The notes below the pieces were generated by a model. It did not search any database, was not told where the DNA came from, and saw only the letters and a program-made list of their open reading frames with translations. Below, one piece after another: positions 53,452 through 64,000 of a stretch of 64,000 bases of DNA. The position numbers and the translations under genes were made by a program. Origin of the DNA: Eumeta japonica (lineage: Eukaryota > Arthropoda > Insecta > Lepidoptera > Psychidae); NCBI GenBank assembly GCA_005406025.1, contig BGZK01001188.1, positions 124,001 to 188,000 of the forward strand, given 5' to 3'. Every line of letters starts with the position of its first letter. The first letter of the stretch is position 1.

Positions 53452-53760
53452 TAGCTGTGCCCGCAACTCCATTTAGGTGGAATACAAAGAATTCTTTCGT
53501 TTTTTGTCATGATTCAACTCTCTATGAATCATCTTTATCTTGATTTATGCTACTGAATTTCAACGTGACTTATTGATTTTTAATTTATTAGTAATATCTG
53601 CAAAGGAGATTTACTTTAACCGGGCTTAAAAGTTACATGCGATCCTAATTTTCTTTTTGTTGGACGAGGTAGTTCTAAGTAGGGAATTACATTGATTTTG
53701 TACTCTCATTTGAAGTTGCGGTTCTTACACAAAATTTTAGTTTATGGTGGTAATCAAAGT
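53452..53760 (+). repeat. LINE 3' tail remnant
   Basis: Starts 'tagctgtgcccgcaactcc', the degenerate relative of 'tagctgttgcccgcggct' at 60574. AT-rich afterwards; the right end is uncertain. Confidence 0.4.
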
Positions 53761-56700
53761 CTTATGTACGTTTTGTCCCAGGAAAAAGAGGGGGCAATAG
53801 AAAGCTACAGTAATACGCCCACTGAATTAATTATCCCCCCTCCCGCCGCCCTCTTTCGTATCTGACCGCTGACTATATTTCTATACTACGTATGATTATT
53901 ATAAAAATATATTAAAATAAAGTCTAAAACAAACTTTACAATACATAAAAACCGGTAGGTATTGCCTGTCAATACTCATAAGCGGCAACGGTTAATTCCA
54001 ACAGATTGATATTTTAATTGCATAGACAACGAATACAAAGTATTCGCTCACCGGTCACGTGCCCGCGGACCGAATAAAGCGACGGCCCGACCAAGTTCCT
54101 CGACGGGCCTGCGTGTCTATGACGGCGCGCGCTCACGTCCCGGGCGGCGCGGCCCTTGGCGGTCACCGCGCGCCCTGAATTAATTCGATGTCTTCACCAC
54201 GCGCCGAGTGATCGTCAGCTCTCACCGCCGACAAACACTTCGTTCGCTGCTGGCGACCCCCGTGTTGCACCGCGGTTTTAAAGTTTTCCCAGAAGCTTTG
54301 GCGCGTCATTGGTGCAATTGCGGAATACTGGAACCGGATTCCAACCCGGACATGATACCTGATGAACCTGGATATGATATATCCAGGCATTCTGGTTGTG
54401 TGATCCCCACATGGCTATCGGTTACTATTTATATATTTCAAAGCTATTAATTTCGTAAGAATAACAGTAAAAATCTTTATATTGACTAACGTTCTTTTCC
54501 TGTTTCGGAGTATGCCCTATATAAATAATGAAATATGTTCTTAGACGAATTATAATAGTCAAATTTCTTATTTTATTTTTTCATTTCTTTGTATTTTTAA
54601 AACATTTAATACCTATGCATTAAACTTGTTTTTGTGTGTACATAATCTAAACTTTATGAAACTAATCTCAATACATATGTTTTTTGTTTTATTAGCTTAT
54701 TTACGCTCTATTATTTAGAATATTTTGAAAGAAAAAGTGTGCGGTCCCGGTGATGACAGATACGTGAGCAGTGATGTCCGCATAAATTCTAGTTGTTAGG
54801 TACACAGCGTCATTGCAAGTGGCTCACAATTTCGTCAACGTATGGACAGGTACGACGGAAGAGCAAAGGGTGACGTGGTCTAGGAACAAAATCAAGGGAG
54901 CGAGGATCGTGAACGGGATCGTGAAAATTACAACGAGACTCGTATCGGTGCGGGGAAACAATCAGCATATCGTTACACCTCCACAGAAGGCTTCGCCCGG
55001 CGCAGGTAACGCAGGAATAATTAAATAAGCTCATTAGCGACGCGCGGATCGTCACGCGCGCGGTCCGCCGCCGGCATTATGCGTTTTCGTATGTCCCAAC
55101 GATTAATATGCCATTACACACTTCCGTGGGTAGAGTCGTCACTCGCTACAAACCCTCGTGGAATAAGCAAACACTAACGCGTATAGGATTTTATGAATAA
55201 TGCGTGTTTGCTCTTATGGCATTTTAAGAAATCAGTATTATTCGGGCTTCGCACACCCGTTGAAAAAAGAAACTTTCGTGTCTGTCTCTGTCTGCGTCGG
55301 TTATAATTCGTTTTCGGCAAAACTATTGGATGCGTAAAATAGCGTTTGGTGCTTAGTTGGGTAATACAATTGCGAACATATGGGTATATATTTTTTTTCT
55401 ATAATTTTAAAATTCACAATTTAAAAAGTATGAAAGAAAATATACGAAAAACGGGCATTCTCCGCTTATCACCTAAACTGTTGTCCTACAAAACTTTAAA
55501 GAAAAGTTCTACAAAGGACATTTACGTGTATGGAGACTACGGATAAATGATGTGTCAGTTTTATTGACTCCGTTTTAGAGGCGTGTGTATCCTCTCACTA
55601 TATTCATTATTATTAAGCCCTCCGCGCCGGCCCAACGTGTGTGTGTGGGAAGGGGGGGAGGGCTAACCGTACAGGCTAATGATTTCTAATTTTACTTTAA
55701 CTTAAACGCTCATTATTCAATTTGCCCGTACTCAGGATGCAAGTCGGGTGTTTTAGTAAAATAAGAAATTATACACTATATCCAGACAAACGTTTCGTTT
55801 TTAAAAAATATCAGTTTTTCATATGAAACAGATTTCAAATTAATGCTCTAATAGCTTTATAAAACTTCGTAAGTAGCTGCAACTTCCAGCCGACCTTTCC
55901 CGCGGCGCGCATTTGCATAACAACCGATACACTTTTTTTTTTATTCCGAGAGCACTCTAAATAACGCCCACGCAGGAGTTCTAAAAATTACTGTTTTAAT
56001 TTTCTCGGAGGGTGTTTTTCCGAATTTCCCTTTTTACGATACGACGTCTCCTATCCACAGCCAACGGAATGGTTTTTAATCTAATCCCCGGCCCTTATCC
56101 ATTCAGGGCGACTTTACGGCCCCCGCGGATGTGTACGACGTTATGCATTTTATCATTACGCGGCAGTGATATAGCCTAGTCGTGATTAGTACGCCCAACC
56201 TCGACGCAGAAGGGGTAAGTGTTTATCTAAAGTCGTGAATATTCTATTTACTAGTGTCGGTGTACCGAGAAATGGTTAGCAGACGAATTGGCCGCAATAA
56301 TTTGTAGAAAGGTTCTTCATGTTTATTTTTCGCATTGCTCTACAGTATTTTGAACAAATATTAATTACGTTGCTCACAGTCATTGTTTTATAAGTAAATC
56401 AGTTTGAGGCCGACTTAATGTAGTTTTTTTTTTGTTTATTCAAAGAAAAATATACCTCATACGTTTAAAACATAATTATTTCCTATTCCCTGTTTTCGTT
56501 TATTAATAACGCTGCTCAAGATAGATTTTATGAAACTTTACGTATACGTGCAGTAACTATGTATCAGTGGCGAGGGGTGAGAAAAATATAAAGGGAAGCC
56601 GAACCTTAAAAAATTGTCAACATTAAACATTATTAATAAAATATAACTATTACTTACCGAGCTCTGTAACGCCCTCTGGTATAACGCGGAGATATTTCAT

Positions 56701-56940
56701 TCGCCACTTTTGGCATACTTGAAGTCAACGATAGAATACAAACGGAAGACTTCGAGCATGCATAAAAGCAGCTTTGAAAAAAGCTAATGAAGTAGTTTCC
56801 TTTAGTCGAATTTATAGCAGCGCAGTGGATAAATGAATTAAATGAGATAAAAAGCTATTTAAATTCTAGTGGTAATCTACGATTTTTCTTGAGAAAATGA
56901 GCTAATACCAAGTCATAAAATTTGGCTTACTTTTGATTTG
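53761..56940. other. no gene recognised; several GC-rich islets
   Basis: GC-rich stretches at 54040-54175 and 55030-55075. A perfect 9-bp hairpin cctggatat-gat-atatccagg lies at 54367-54387. Open frames at 54163-54450 and 54810-55055 overlap on both strands and show no protein family. A zinc-finger, transposase or splice-bounded exon could not be identified. Confidence 0.35.
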
Positions 56941-56944
56941 CAAC

Positions 56945-57510
56945 AGTAAATGTTTTTCTATAGATAACAACGCGAGATCTGAAAGCCTTTGTTCTGTCTG
57001 GCTATTCCTGAGGTACGTATGAATGCGATTGAGAGCTGAAAAGATCGTTCCGCGGCCGCAATTGTTATCGGAAGGGTTAAACAGATATTACTTAAGCTTA
57101 AAATTTGAGGAAATGTATCTTTAAGATATCTTTTGTAAATGCAAAATAACTCGTACATATCTAATCCTTTAAGCGAGGGAGACGAATATTTAATGCTCAT
57201 TTTTTTCATTTCATCAACTCATTTTTTAATGCATTTATGTCAAAAATTCGAGGAAATAATAAATTTAAATTATTTAGTTTATCCTCAGGAAATGTACGTT
57301 CGAATAAATCATGTTTCGACTTACTTAGTAAATCTAAAAACGACAAATTGCTTAGTGAACTATATCTGGTTTGAATTTGATTTTTAACATTATCTACAAT
57401 TTCGATGAAATTACGTTTATACTCACGTTTTAAGTCTGATTCTGAGCTAAATAGACGTCGGCGTCTTCGTGGAGGCTCACTTATATCAGAAAATCCGTAG
57501 TGCAGCATTC
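56945..57510 (-). pseudogene. hAT-family transposase C-terminal fragment (ZMYM1-like)
   Basis: On the minus strand, 57508-57209 reads NFIEIVDNVKNQIQTRYSSL and FLDLLSKSKHDLFERTFPED. 57209-57040 continues with ICLTLPITIAAAERSF, the signature of the hAT C-terminal dimerisation domain. A one-base frameshift in the run ttttcag right after 'ERSF' moves the rest (ALNRIHTYLRNSQTEQRLSD, LALLSIEKH) into another frame. The 5' half is missing. Target-site duplications were not found. Confidence 0.8.
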
Positions 57511-60500
57511 AATTGCTAAGAGTGCCATTATAAAATCGAAAATAGAAAAACACTTACTGAATAAATAGAATAACAATCAATTCGTCTTAAATACCACTAC
57601 ACTAACTCGTATTATATAAATTCAATTACATTTACAACGCTTCTATACTTAATTCGACACGGGAATGATGCTATATGCAAAACCGTTCTTTATTCGGGTA
57701 TAATCGAAAATCTCCGCTGATCGAAACGCATTATTATTTACATAATAATGTATATCACAACAATCCGCAACCGAATATAACACCTAAAAGTTCACGTTAA
57801 AGGTGAAATTATGTTACACGAATTACAATTGCGTCATTTCGTTGTGGAAGTAAAACTCGCGATCGGCCGAGCTATGAAGCTCCTTTCCCCGCTCGCCCGC
57901 GGCTGGCTCGCGGACTTGAGGCGCCCGTCATAACGCTATAATACAACTGAATATGGAAGACTCAACATTTCACATTGATTACGACGATTGCGAATATTCT
58001 GAATTTGATCGTCTAAATAACTCGGTCGCTTTCGAGTTATTTGAAGTGTTTTTTATATAGGGCTTACGTTACTAACGTAAGAAGGCTGGATATTATTTAC
58101 AATAATTATTGAAAATTAAAAATAATTTTAAGTGTCTGTATACTAAAAAGCAATAATTTATTTATTTATGAATTATGCATATTAAATATTTTATGAAAGG
58201 GAAGCCGATAAGAATCGAGTTCTTAGAAGCCGTCGCCACTGCTATGTATAGTATTTGCCGTTTCCAAGTTGTCTCTCGAGAATGCGGTATCGGAATTTCG
58301 ATAACTGATATTTCAGTTCAGATGTCTCTCTGTTCCTCGATCTCTGTATAAGTGACACCGTACTTATTCGTTATCGAGGGGCGGTTGCCCGGGGTGTTAG
58401 AAGAAATCGAAGTTGGGGTTGGCTTGGACATGCGATAATAATGTTCAGACCTCTTCTACACAACTCTTAATCTTTTGTCTTAGCCATCGACTTGCAACCA
58501 GATTGTGATCGTTTTAGTGATCGTACAAACGATGAAAAAATAGGACAGATGTCCGATTCTTGCGTCGTTGATGGTTAAAATTAAATCGATATTTTATTTA
58601 GTTATTCACTTACATTTAGGAATCGACGCCGTGACTGACGGCTTAGTCACACGCTAGGCTCCCATTGTTGGATCATCCGTTAAAGTCTCTTTATTTCTGT
58701 AAATATCCACTATTTAAACATTTTCGATAATTTTTAGATTATCCCCATTATGTAAAAATTATCGAAAATATGATAGCTACTACGGGTTAATATTTTTTGT
58801 TTACGTGTACAAAAATAAAAATTACAGCATGTTCCGATTTGTGTTTAGCGCGCGTTTTAATATCGCACGTGTATATATCTAACCGTAGACCGAACTAACT
58901 TTTACGGCTACAATACACGTCCGCTTCCGCCGGCGCGCGCGCGGACGTCTGCACTTAACGCATCCTAATAGTCATAACGAATTAGTGTTGCATTTCAACA
59001 CAGAATCATGAATTTTAATCATTTGAACGCATTTAATTTATTGCGTTGCTGAGAGGCTTTATGATAGCGTTAAATCATTGATTGTGTTCCACTGTCTTAG
59101 CTTATATGTTTATGTATTTTTTTTCAATGACTGCCTATATTTTCCCATATTGCTGTTTATAATAATATTATAGTAGCTTACATTTTAAAATTACTTGCGT
59201 TATACTAGTCCCATTTAAATTGTCCATTTTCATGCTCTTTATTTCATATTTCAACCATACATTTTTAATACGAAATAAGTGGGTATTTAAATTCACAATA
59301 TAGCAAAAGATATCGCTTTGGTCGAGTCTGGATTCACAATGATACGTTTGTCCACTTTAAGGTCATGTGTATAAACGACGAATGTCACGGCAAAATCTAA
59401 GTTTGAGACTGGTGCAACTTTGTGATTGCATTTGTGCGAGGGTATCTTAGTTAATTTGTGTGGTTTTCAAAATATTGCTTAAAACTCATAGGAAATCTAG
59501 TGCATAGAAATAAATAAACCCATTACTTAAACTACCAGTTGACAAAAGATAAAAGCTGTCATTTCGTGGACGTGTTTCGAAACATTTTTTAATTTTGACG
59601 TGATTTCTGAATGAAGATTAAATTCGCACGATTTGGATTCAAAAAACGCAGCTAATGTAGTATTTAACGATTCAAATATTATAATTAGCGATAAAATAAA
59701 ATATAAGAGTAGCATACGCGTATAAAATATTTTTAATTGCAAAATAATAACTTAATCTGATGAATTTAAAGCAAGAGGCATCATGATTTAAACATAAGCA
59801 GTTCCCGTTGAAATCCGGCGCCGCGGGCGCGGGCGCCGCGGACGTGGATAGGCGAATTCCAGGTTAGCGATTTTTGTCATTGCGATGCATTTTTTTGTCC
59901 GGATAATGATTTTTCTTTTCGTTATTATAGACATTCTTTGATCATGATTTGATAAATTGTAAGAATGATAATCTGTTAATGATCTCTCCCCAGGTAAGAA
60001 CTTTCAACATTTTTAAAACATTTGAAAACGAAATTCCCATTATTCATTTAATTTTATCCACTACAATACGTAGTTAACTATTGATCTAAATTTTCAGTTA
60101 CATACTTAATTCATGAAAGAATCGAACAGTTACCTTTTATAGTTGGCATTCATCTACGCACAACAGTAGTTAAGCCAAAAACCGGCCGCTCCGCCGACAG
60201 CCGGCGCTGTAATCTATGTCAATGGTTCCCTTCGCGGCGCATGCGTGTTGGTCGCCGTTTTGTCCATTCGTATAAATGGTCATATTTTATACTTTGGAAC
60301 TGTTTTAATTAACACAACGGATTTCTATCAAATTAATTTCTATTTCGAAAGAGTTGCCAGAACAGATTTATAGCTATCATGTTTCAACGTCTAATTTAAA
60401 CATGTTTTGTAGTGAATTGCATTTTCAAAATAAATGAGAGATAAAACTCGATAAGGTTTTTTTGGGATAATCCCATTTATTTTAACGTTGTATTTATTTC

Positions 60501-60573
60501 ACGCTGATTGAGAATTAAAGAACGCTTATTGAAATAAGTACGTCTAGTTTTTATTATATCTTCATGAATATAC
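57511..60573. other. no gene recognised; possible recursive splice site
   Basis: AT-rich with GC-rich islets at 57855-57925, 58918-58960, 59815-59850 and 60180-60245. gatctctccccag|gtaagaac (boundary after 59993) combines a pyrimidine tract, a 3' splice site and a 5' splice site with no exon between. Confidence 0.4.
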
Positions 60574-60840
60574 TAGCTGTTGCCCGCGGCTCCGATCGTG
60601 TGGATTAAGCTTTTCGTGTTTATTCCGATTATTTATTGGATTGGTGTGGATAACGTTTTTCATTTTTTAAACTTCATCATATTTTTCGAGTTAACTAACT
60701 TTATGCAATGAAAAGCAGTTCTTGCTCGTTTTCAGAACATAAACTGCCTGCAGGGTTTTCATCAAAATTGAGGTACAAACTTCTCACTCCTTTGAACATT
60801 AGCCCACGGGTCCGTCCGCTTGAGGAAAATCCTAGAATCT
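60574..60840 (+). repeat. LINE 3' tail remnant
   Basis: Begins 'tagctgttgcccgcggctcc', a hallmark start of the common lepidopteran LINE-tail repeat. The following 'ggttttcatcaaaattgagg' plus 'cacgggtccgtccgcttgag' fit its usual tail. Confidence 0.5.
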
Positions 60841-63800
60841 TTTTCTGTCTAGTTCTTAGGTAACAAAGCGTGAGAAAGTAAATCTTGGATTAGACCCTTT
60901 TCTTCGTAACCAGTTCATTACTTTTTTAATTTATCGTCTAGATAATCTATAAAGAATATTGTTAAAAAATATATTTTGTATATATTTGATCTAATTGCGA
61001 TTTTATTATGTGTATAGACACGCTTGTGGGTAAGTGCTATGTACTTTTTCATCAGTTCTACATATTTAAAAATTTGGGCAAGAATTGAGCCCCAAGACTT
61101 TCTTATTGTTTTAAGCAACAATACCTTGAAGTTCAGAAAGCACGAAAACATTATTGCTTAGATTTTCGAGCTCAAAATGATCAGGTTCTTGTTGCAAATT
61201 TTTAGAAATAAAAATATATCTGTTGAATGAAGCACTCGATTTCAACGAAACTTGAGGAAGTCGGTGCAGTATTTTGAGCTAAAAAAGTATCCAGATTTTA
61301 AAAACCAATTGGGTAAAAATTGTAAAGATTGTGAGATTGTGAAATCTTTCTTAAAGAAATGAACAATCATGAAGTTCACGGCATTCAATACAGTGTTATT
61401 AGGAGTGGAGTTGATTAGATTTTGGTATCGGCCAGTTCAATAATTAAGAAATTATTTGAAAAAAGCCTATTATTGAGATTTCCCAAAATCTACATAATCA
61501 ATGCATATCAAGTTTTATGAAATCTAAGTTCAGTCAAGTCTTTTATCATTTCAAATGCATTGCGCTTACAAAATCCCTCTGAAAATAAAAAGAAAAACTT
61601 GAAAAATCGCAATATCCGAAAATCGGTCTGAAAACATGAATAACTCTGATCTTTTAAATTTTTTCAATTAAATAACTGACACCTCAAAGTGGTAATACAC
61701 GGAATATTTCCAATTCGTCGAGACGAATTAACGAAGCATAAAAAAACGGTTTAGTCTCTAGTTGTTTTATGGCCGAAATGACAAGACGCCGCGTCACGAG
61801 CGGGCGGCCGGCGCGGGGCGCGCGGGGCTCGGCTCTATGAAGAAATCTAATTTCCACAAAAATTCTGTTCGGACGAGTAGTAGAGCTATTTGAGTGCGAG
61901 TGAACGGCGTAAGTTATATGACTGTGACCGGTTCTCGCTGCGTAGGGTGGCCACACTACGGCGAACAACTAGTGGTCCTACTCCGATTTTATTGTCTATG
62001 AGTTGTGTATTGACGTCATTGTCATAAATAATGACATTTCCAGCCATCGTTATTATTTTTCGTATAATAGAGTTTTCTCTAGAGAAAACGATTGTGTTTA
62101 GTAAAAACAATCGTCAAAAAGTAAAAAAATTTACTTTTTCTTGCAGTTTTAAAGGTAGGTACTACGAAACGATAGAATGATCAACTATTTGTTTGAGTAT
62201 CGTTAATTTTGTTATGGACTATAAATGAGTATGATAATAAAACCTACTCTTTCTTAATTATGAATGCGTACAATTTACTAAATTATTATAGTCATTGATA
62301 GATAGTTGAGAATACATCATAAATAACTTTAGGATTGTCACAATATACTACATGTTTTCCTAAAAATATATCGATTCAATTACGTACATTAATGTGTTTA
62401 TAAAAATTGATCGGAAGTTAGTTTGATTATCAGTGTACATATCGAAAACTATAAAACTTTTAAAATGAAACTTCTTTAGGCGTGACGGGGTAAATTGGAC
62501 TGATTAGACGAAAAGTGAAATTCTTTCCTTTTTGCGTTTTCAACCGACAAAGGAAAGGAAAGAGTGGGAGAATCGTTCCTACTCTCTCTATCATACGCAT
62601 CATACGCGTTCTACACGCATGTGCAGTGCGTGCTGTGCGTAAATGTAACATTTTCTCTAGCTATGTTAGGATGAGACTGTTTTACCTCCCGTCCTAATCG
62701 CTTTCACCTGAGCGTCCCACGTTATAGTTAACTACGTACCCTTTTCATTTGACCAACTTCCAAACATTATTCAAGAAAAAATAATAGATTATTTGGAATA
62801 AACATTAAAAAAAAAAGAAATATGATAACGCTTATCGTTTGTCTTGATTTGTTTCGTTTTTTTTTTATGTACTTCTCAAGAGAATCCATCTCACTGATTC
62901 GAAGTTGTGTTTGATATTAATACTAAAAACTAAACAAATGGTTACCCGGCCGCCGTCTCCCAGCAGCGCGGCGGCGCGGGCGCCGCGCCCGCCTCTCGCA
63001 CATCCGCGTCTATGGGACAAAATACCCGCGTATTACGTTACCTCATTCAAGAAACAGTCAAGGTTGTTGCACCGGCAGCGCCACACGATACTTATTTGTT
63101 TTGAGATTTCGGAGCGCGCTCTCCTCGCAGAGGCTTTCTCACGCGAGGATCGGTCAACAGATTACCATTGTTTAACGGTTCTCATAAGCGTGTAGTTGCA
63201 TCTACACGTAATTGATTTTCGACATATTTTAACATGTTGCTTTTGAAGGATTTGTTGAATCGTGATGAGATCTTTTACAAGAGCCATTAATGTTATGTAG
63301 CGAATTTCATAGTTATTGTGAAATCATAAATCTATTAAGTAAAGAAAACTAGATTCATTCTGTTCACCGTCAGCAAGTTACTATTTTATATCTGATACGT
63401 ACATCCATGCATATATAAAGCGCACCGTCTTTCTGTGTGCGTATCCGTTTGTGTGCTAGAACTTGACAACCACTTAGCCGATTAATATTAATCGTTTTTC
63501 CAGAATAGGTATCTACCTTGCTACTTCCGGTAACTTCATAACTTGGAGGTTGCTACCTCCAAGGGAGTGTCAAGATCAAGGGTGAGAGTGAAATCATTTC
63601 ATAATAAAGCAAATTTAGCGGCAGTTTCAGTTTTCCATATAAAAGTATGCGGTTCCTCTAGGATAATTTGTTCGGAATTGAACGTAGCTAGAACCAGAGT
63701 CTAGGGCGGTACAATGAGGATCTTAGAATCTAGGACAGAACCGGAAGCCGGACCGACATCGAAAGTGAGGCCGGAATCAGGACAGAGAGCGAGATCGAGA

Positions 63801-64000
63801 TCGAAGTCGGCGTGTCGGGCGATGTGAATGATGAAAGAATTCATTCTATTTACATGCGGGCGGAGATGCGGACGAAAGCCAGAATCTAATATAAAACTTA
63901 CGTTACCTCCGAGAAACGTTTTTTATTTATTTTCTAACGAGTAATTAATTGTAAAGCTGACGTGCACGACGTACCACGTTTATTTTATAGATCACGCTGA
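60841..64000. other. no gene recognised
   Basis: AT-rich, with GC-rich islets at 61790-61840 and 62945-63010 whose open frames occur on both strands and look accidental. Small perfect hairpins: cttggaggt-tgct-acctccaag (63542-63563) and cgattaatattaatcg (63479-63494). 63720-63880 is purine-rich low-complexity sequence (gaccgacatcg/gagatcgagatcg). Confidence 0.4.

Noticed and set aside
54810..55055. Overlapping frames of 71 and 81 codons on opposite strands
   Set aside because: No recognisable motif and no splice sites that would make an exon of either.
62905..63195. 96-codon + open frame
   Set aside because: Crosses from an AT-rich into a GC-rich islet with no motif or splice support.
1..64000. 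CRISPR arrays, operons, ribosome binding sites, phage or plasmid modules
   Set aside because: None present; the sequence is eukaryotic with spliced exons.

Overview
The window is AT-rich animal nuclear DNA from an insect, almost certainly a moth or butterfly. The reasons are short exons with GT-AG splice sites, remnants of mariner, hAT, BEL/Pao and non-LTR elements, and repeat motifs (a tRNA-headed SINE, a 'tagctgttgcccgcggct' type LINE tail, a 'gcgagtcggactcg' repeat) that I associate with Lepidoptera. There are no bacterial features, CRISPR arrays or operons.

Region 1 (1-23,281, + strand) is the 3' two thirds or so of one gene: taiman (tai), the insect p160/SRC nuclear receptor coactivator, a bHLH-PAS protein. 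The bHLH exons lie upstream of the window. I trace 16 coding exons whose splice phases all agree. They encode about 1,178 residues: the end of PAS-A, PAS-B, a Ser/Thr/Pro-rich receptor-interaction region with several LXXLL boxes, a CBP/p300-binding-like segment, a Gly/Ala-rich C-terminal half with a conserved FVRNELRAVVGAR block, and a C-terminal SLLQKLLSE just before the stop. The introns hold a nearly complete but dead mariner, a minisatellite, tandem duplications, inverted-repeat elements and an unclassified repeat.

Region 2 (23,282 to about 27,500) looks like a long 3' UTR of tai with several AATAAA signals.

Region 3 (27,500-64,000) has no complete gene. It contains mobile-element remnants: BEL/Pao integrase, LINE endonuclease, four more mariner pieces (one other lies in a tai intron), a ZMYM1-like hAT, three small inverted-repeat elements (two of them with clear target-site duplications), and SINE and LINE tails. 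These are mixed with unique AT-rich sequence and scattered short GC-rich islands. A candidate 5' coding exon (32,897-33,238, +) could start a neighbouring gene with a very long first intron. A 48-nt microexon-like block (43,504-43,551, -) and AG|GTAAG zero-length sites (42,357; 44,285; 59,993, +) are further hints of intronic sequence, but none is proven.

I found no convincing new biological system. The most useful leads are an undescribed-looking repeat family present twice with related peptides, a template-switch type palindrome pair in the BEL fragment, the two candidate exons, and the possible recursive splice sites.
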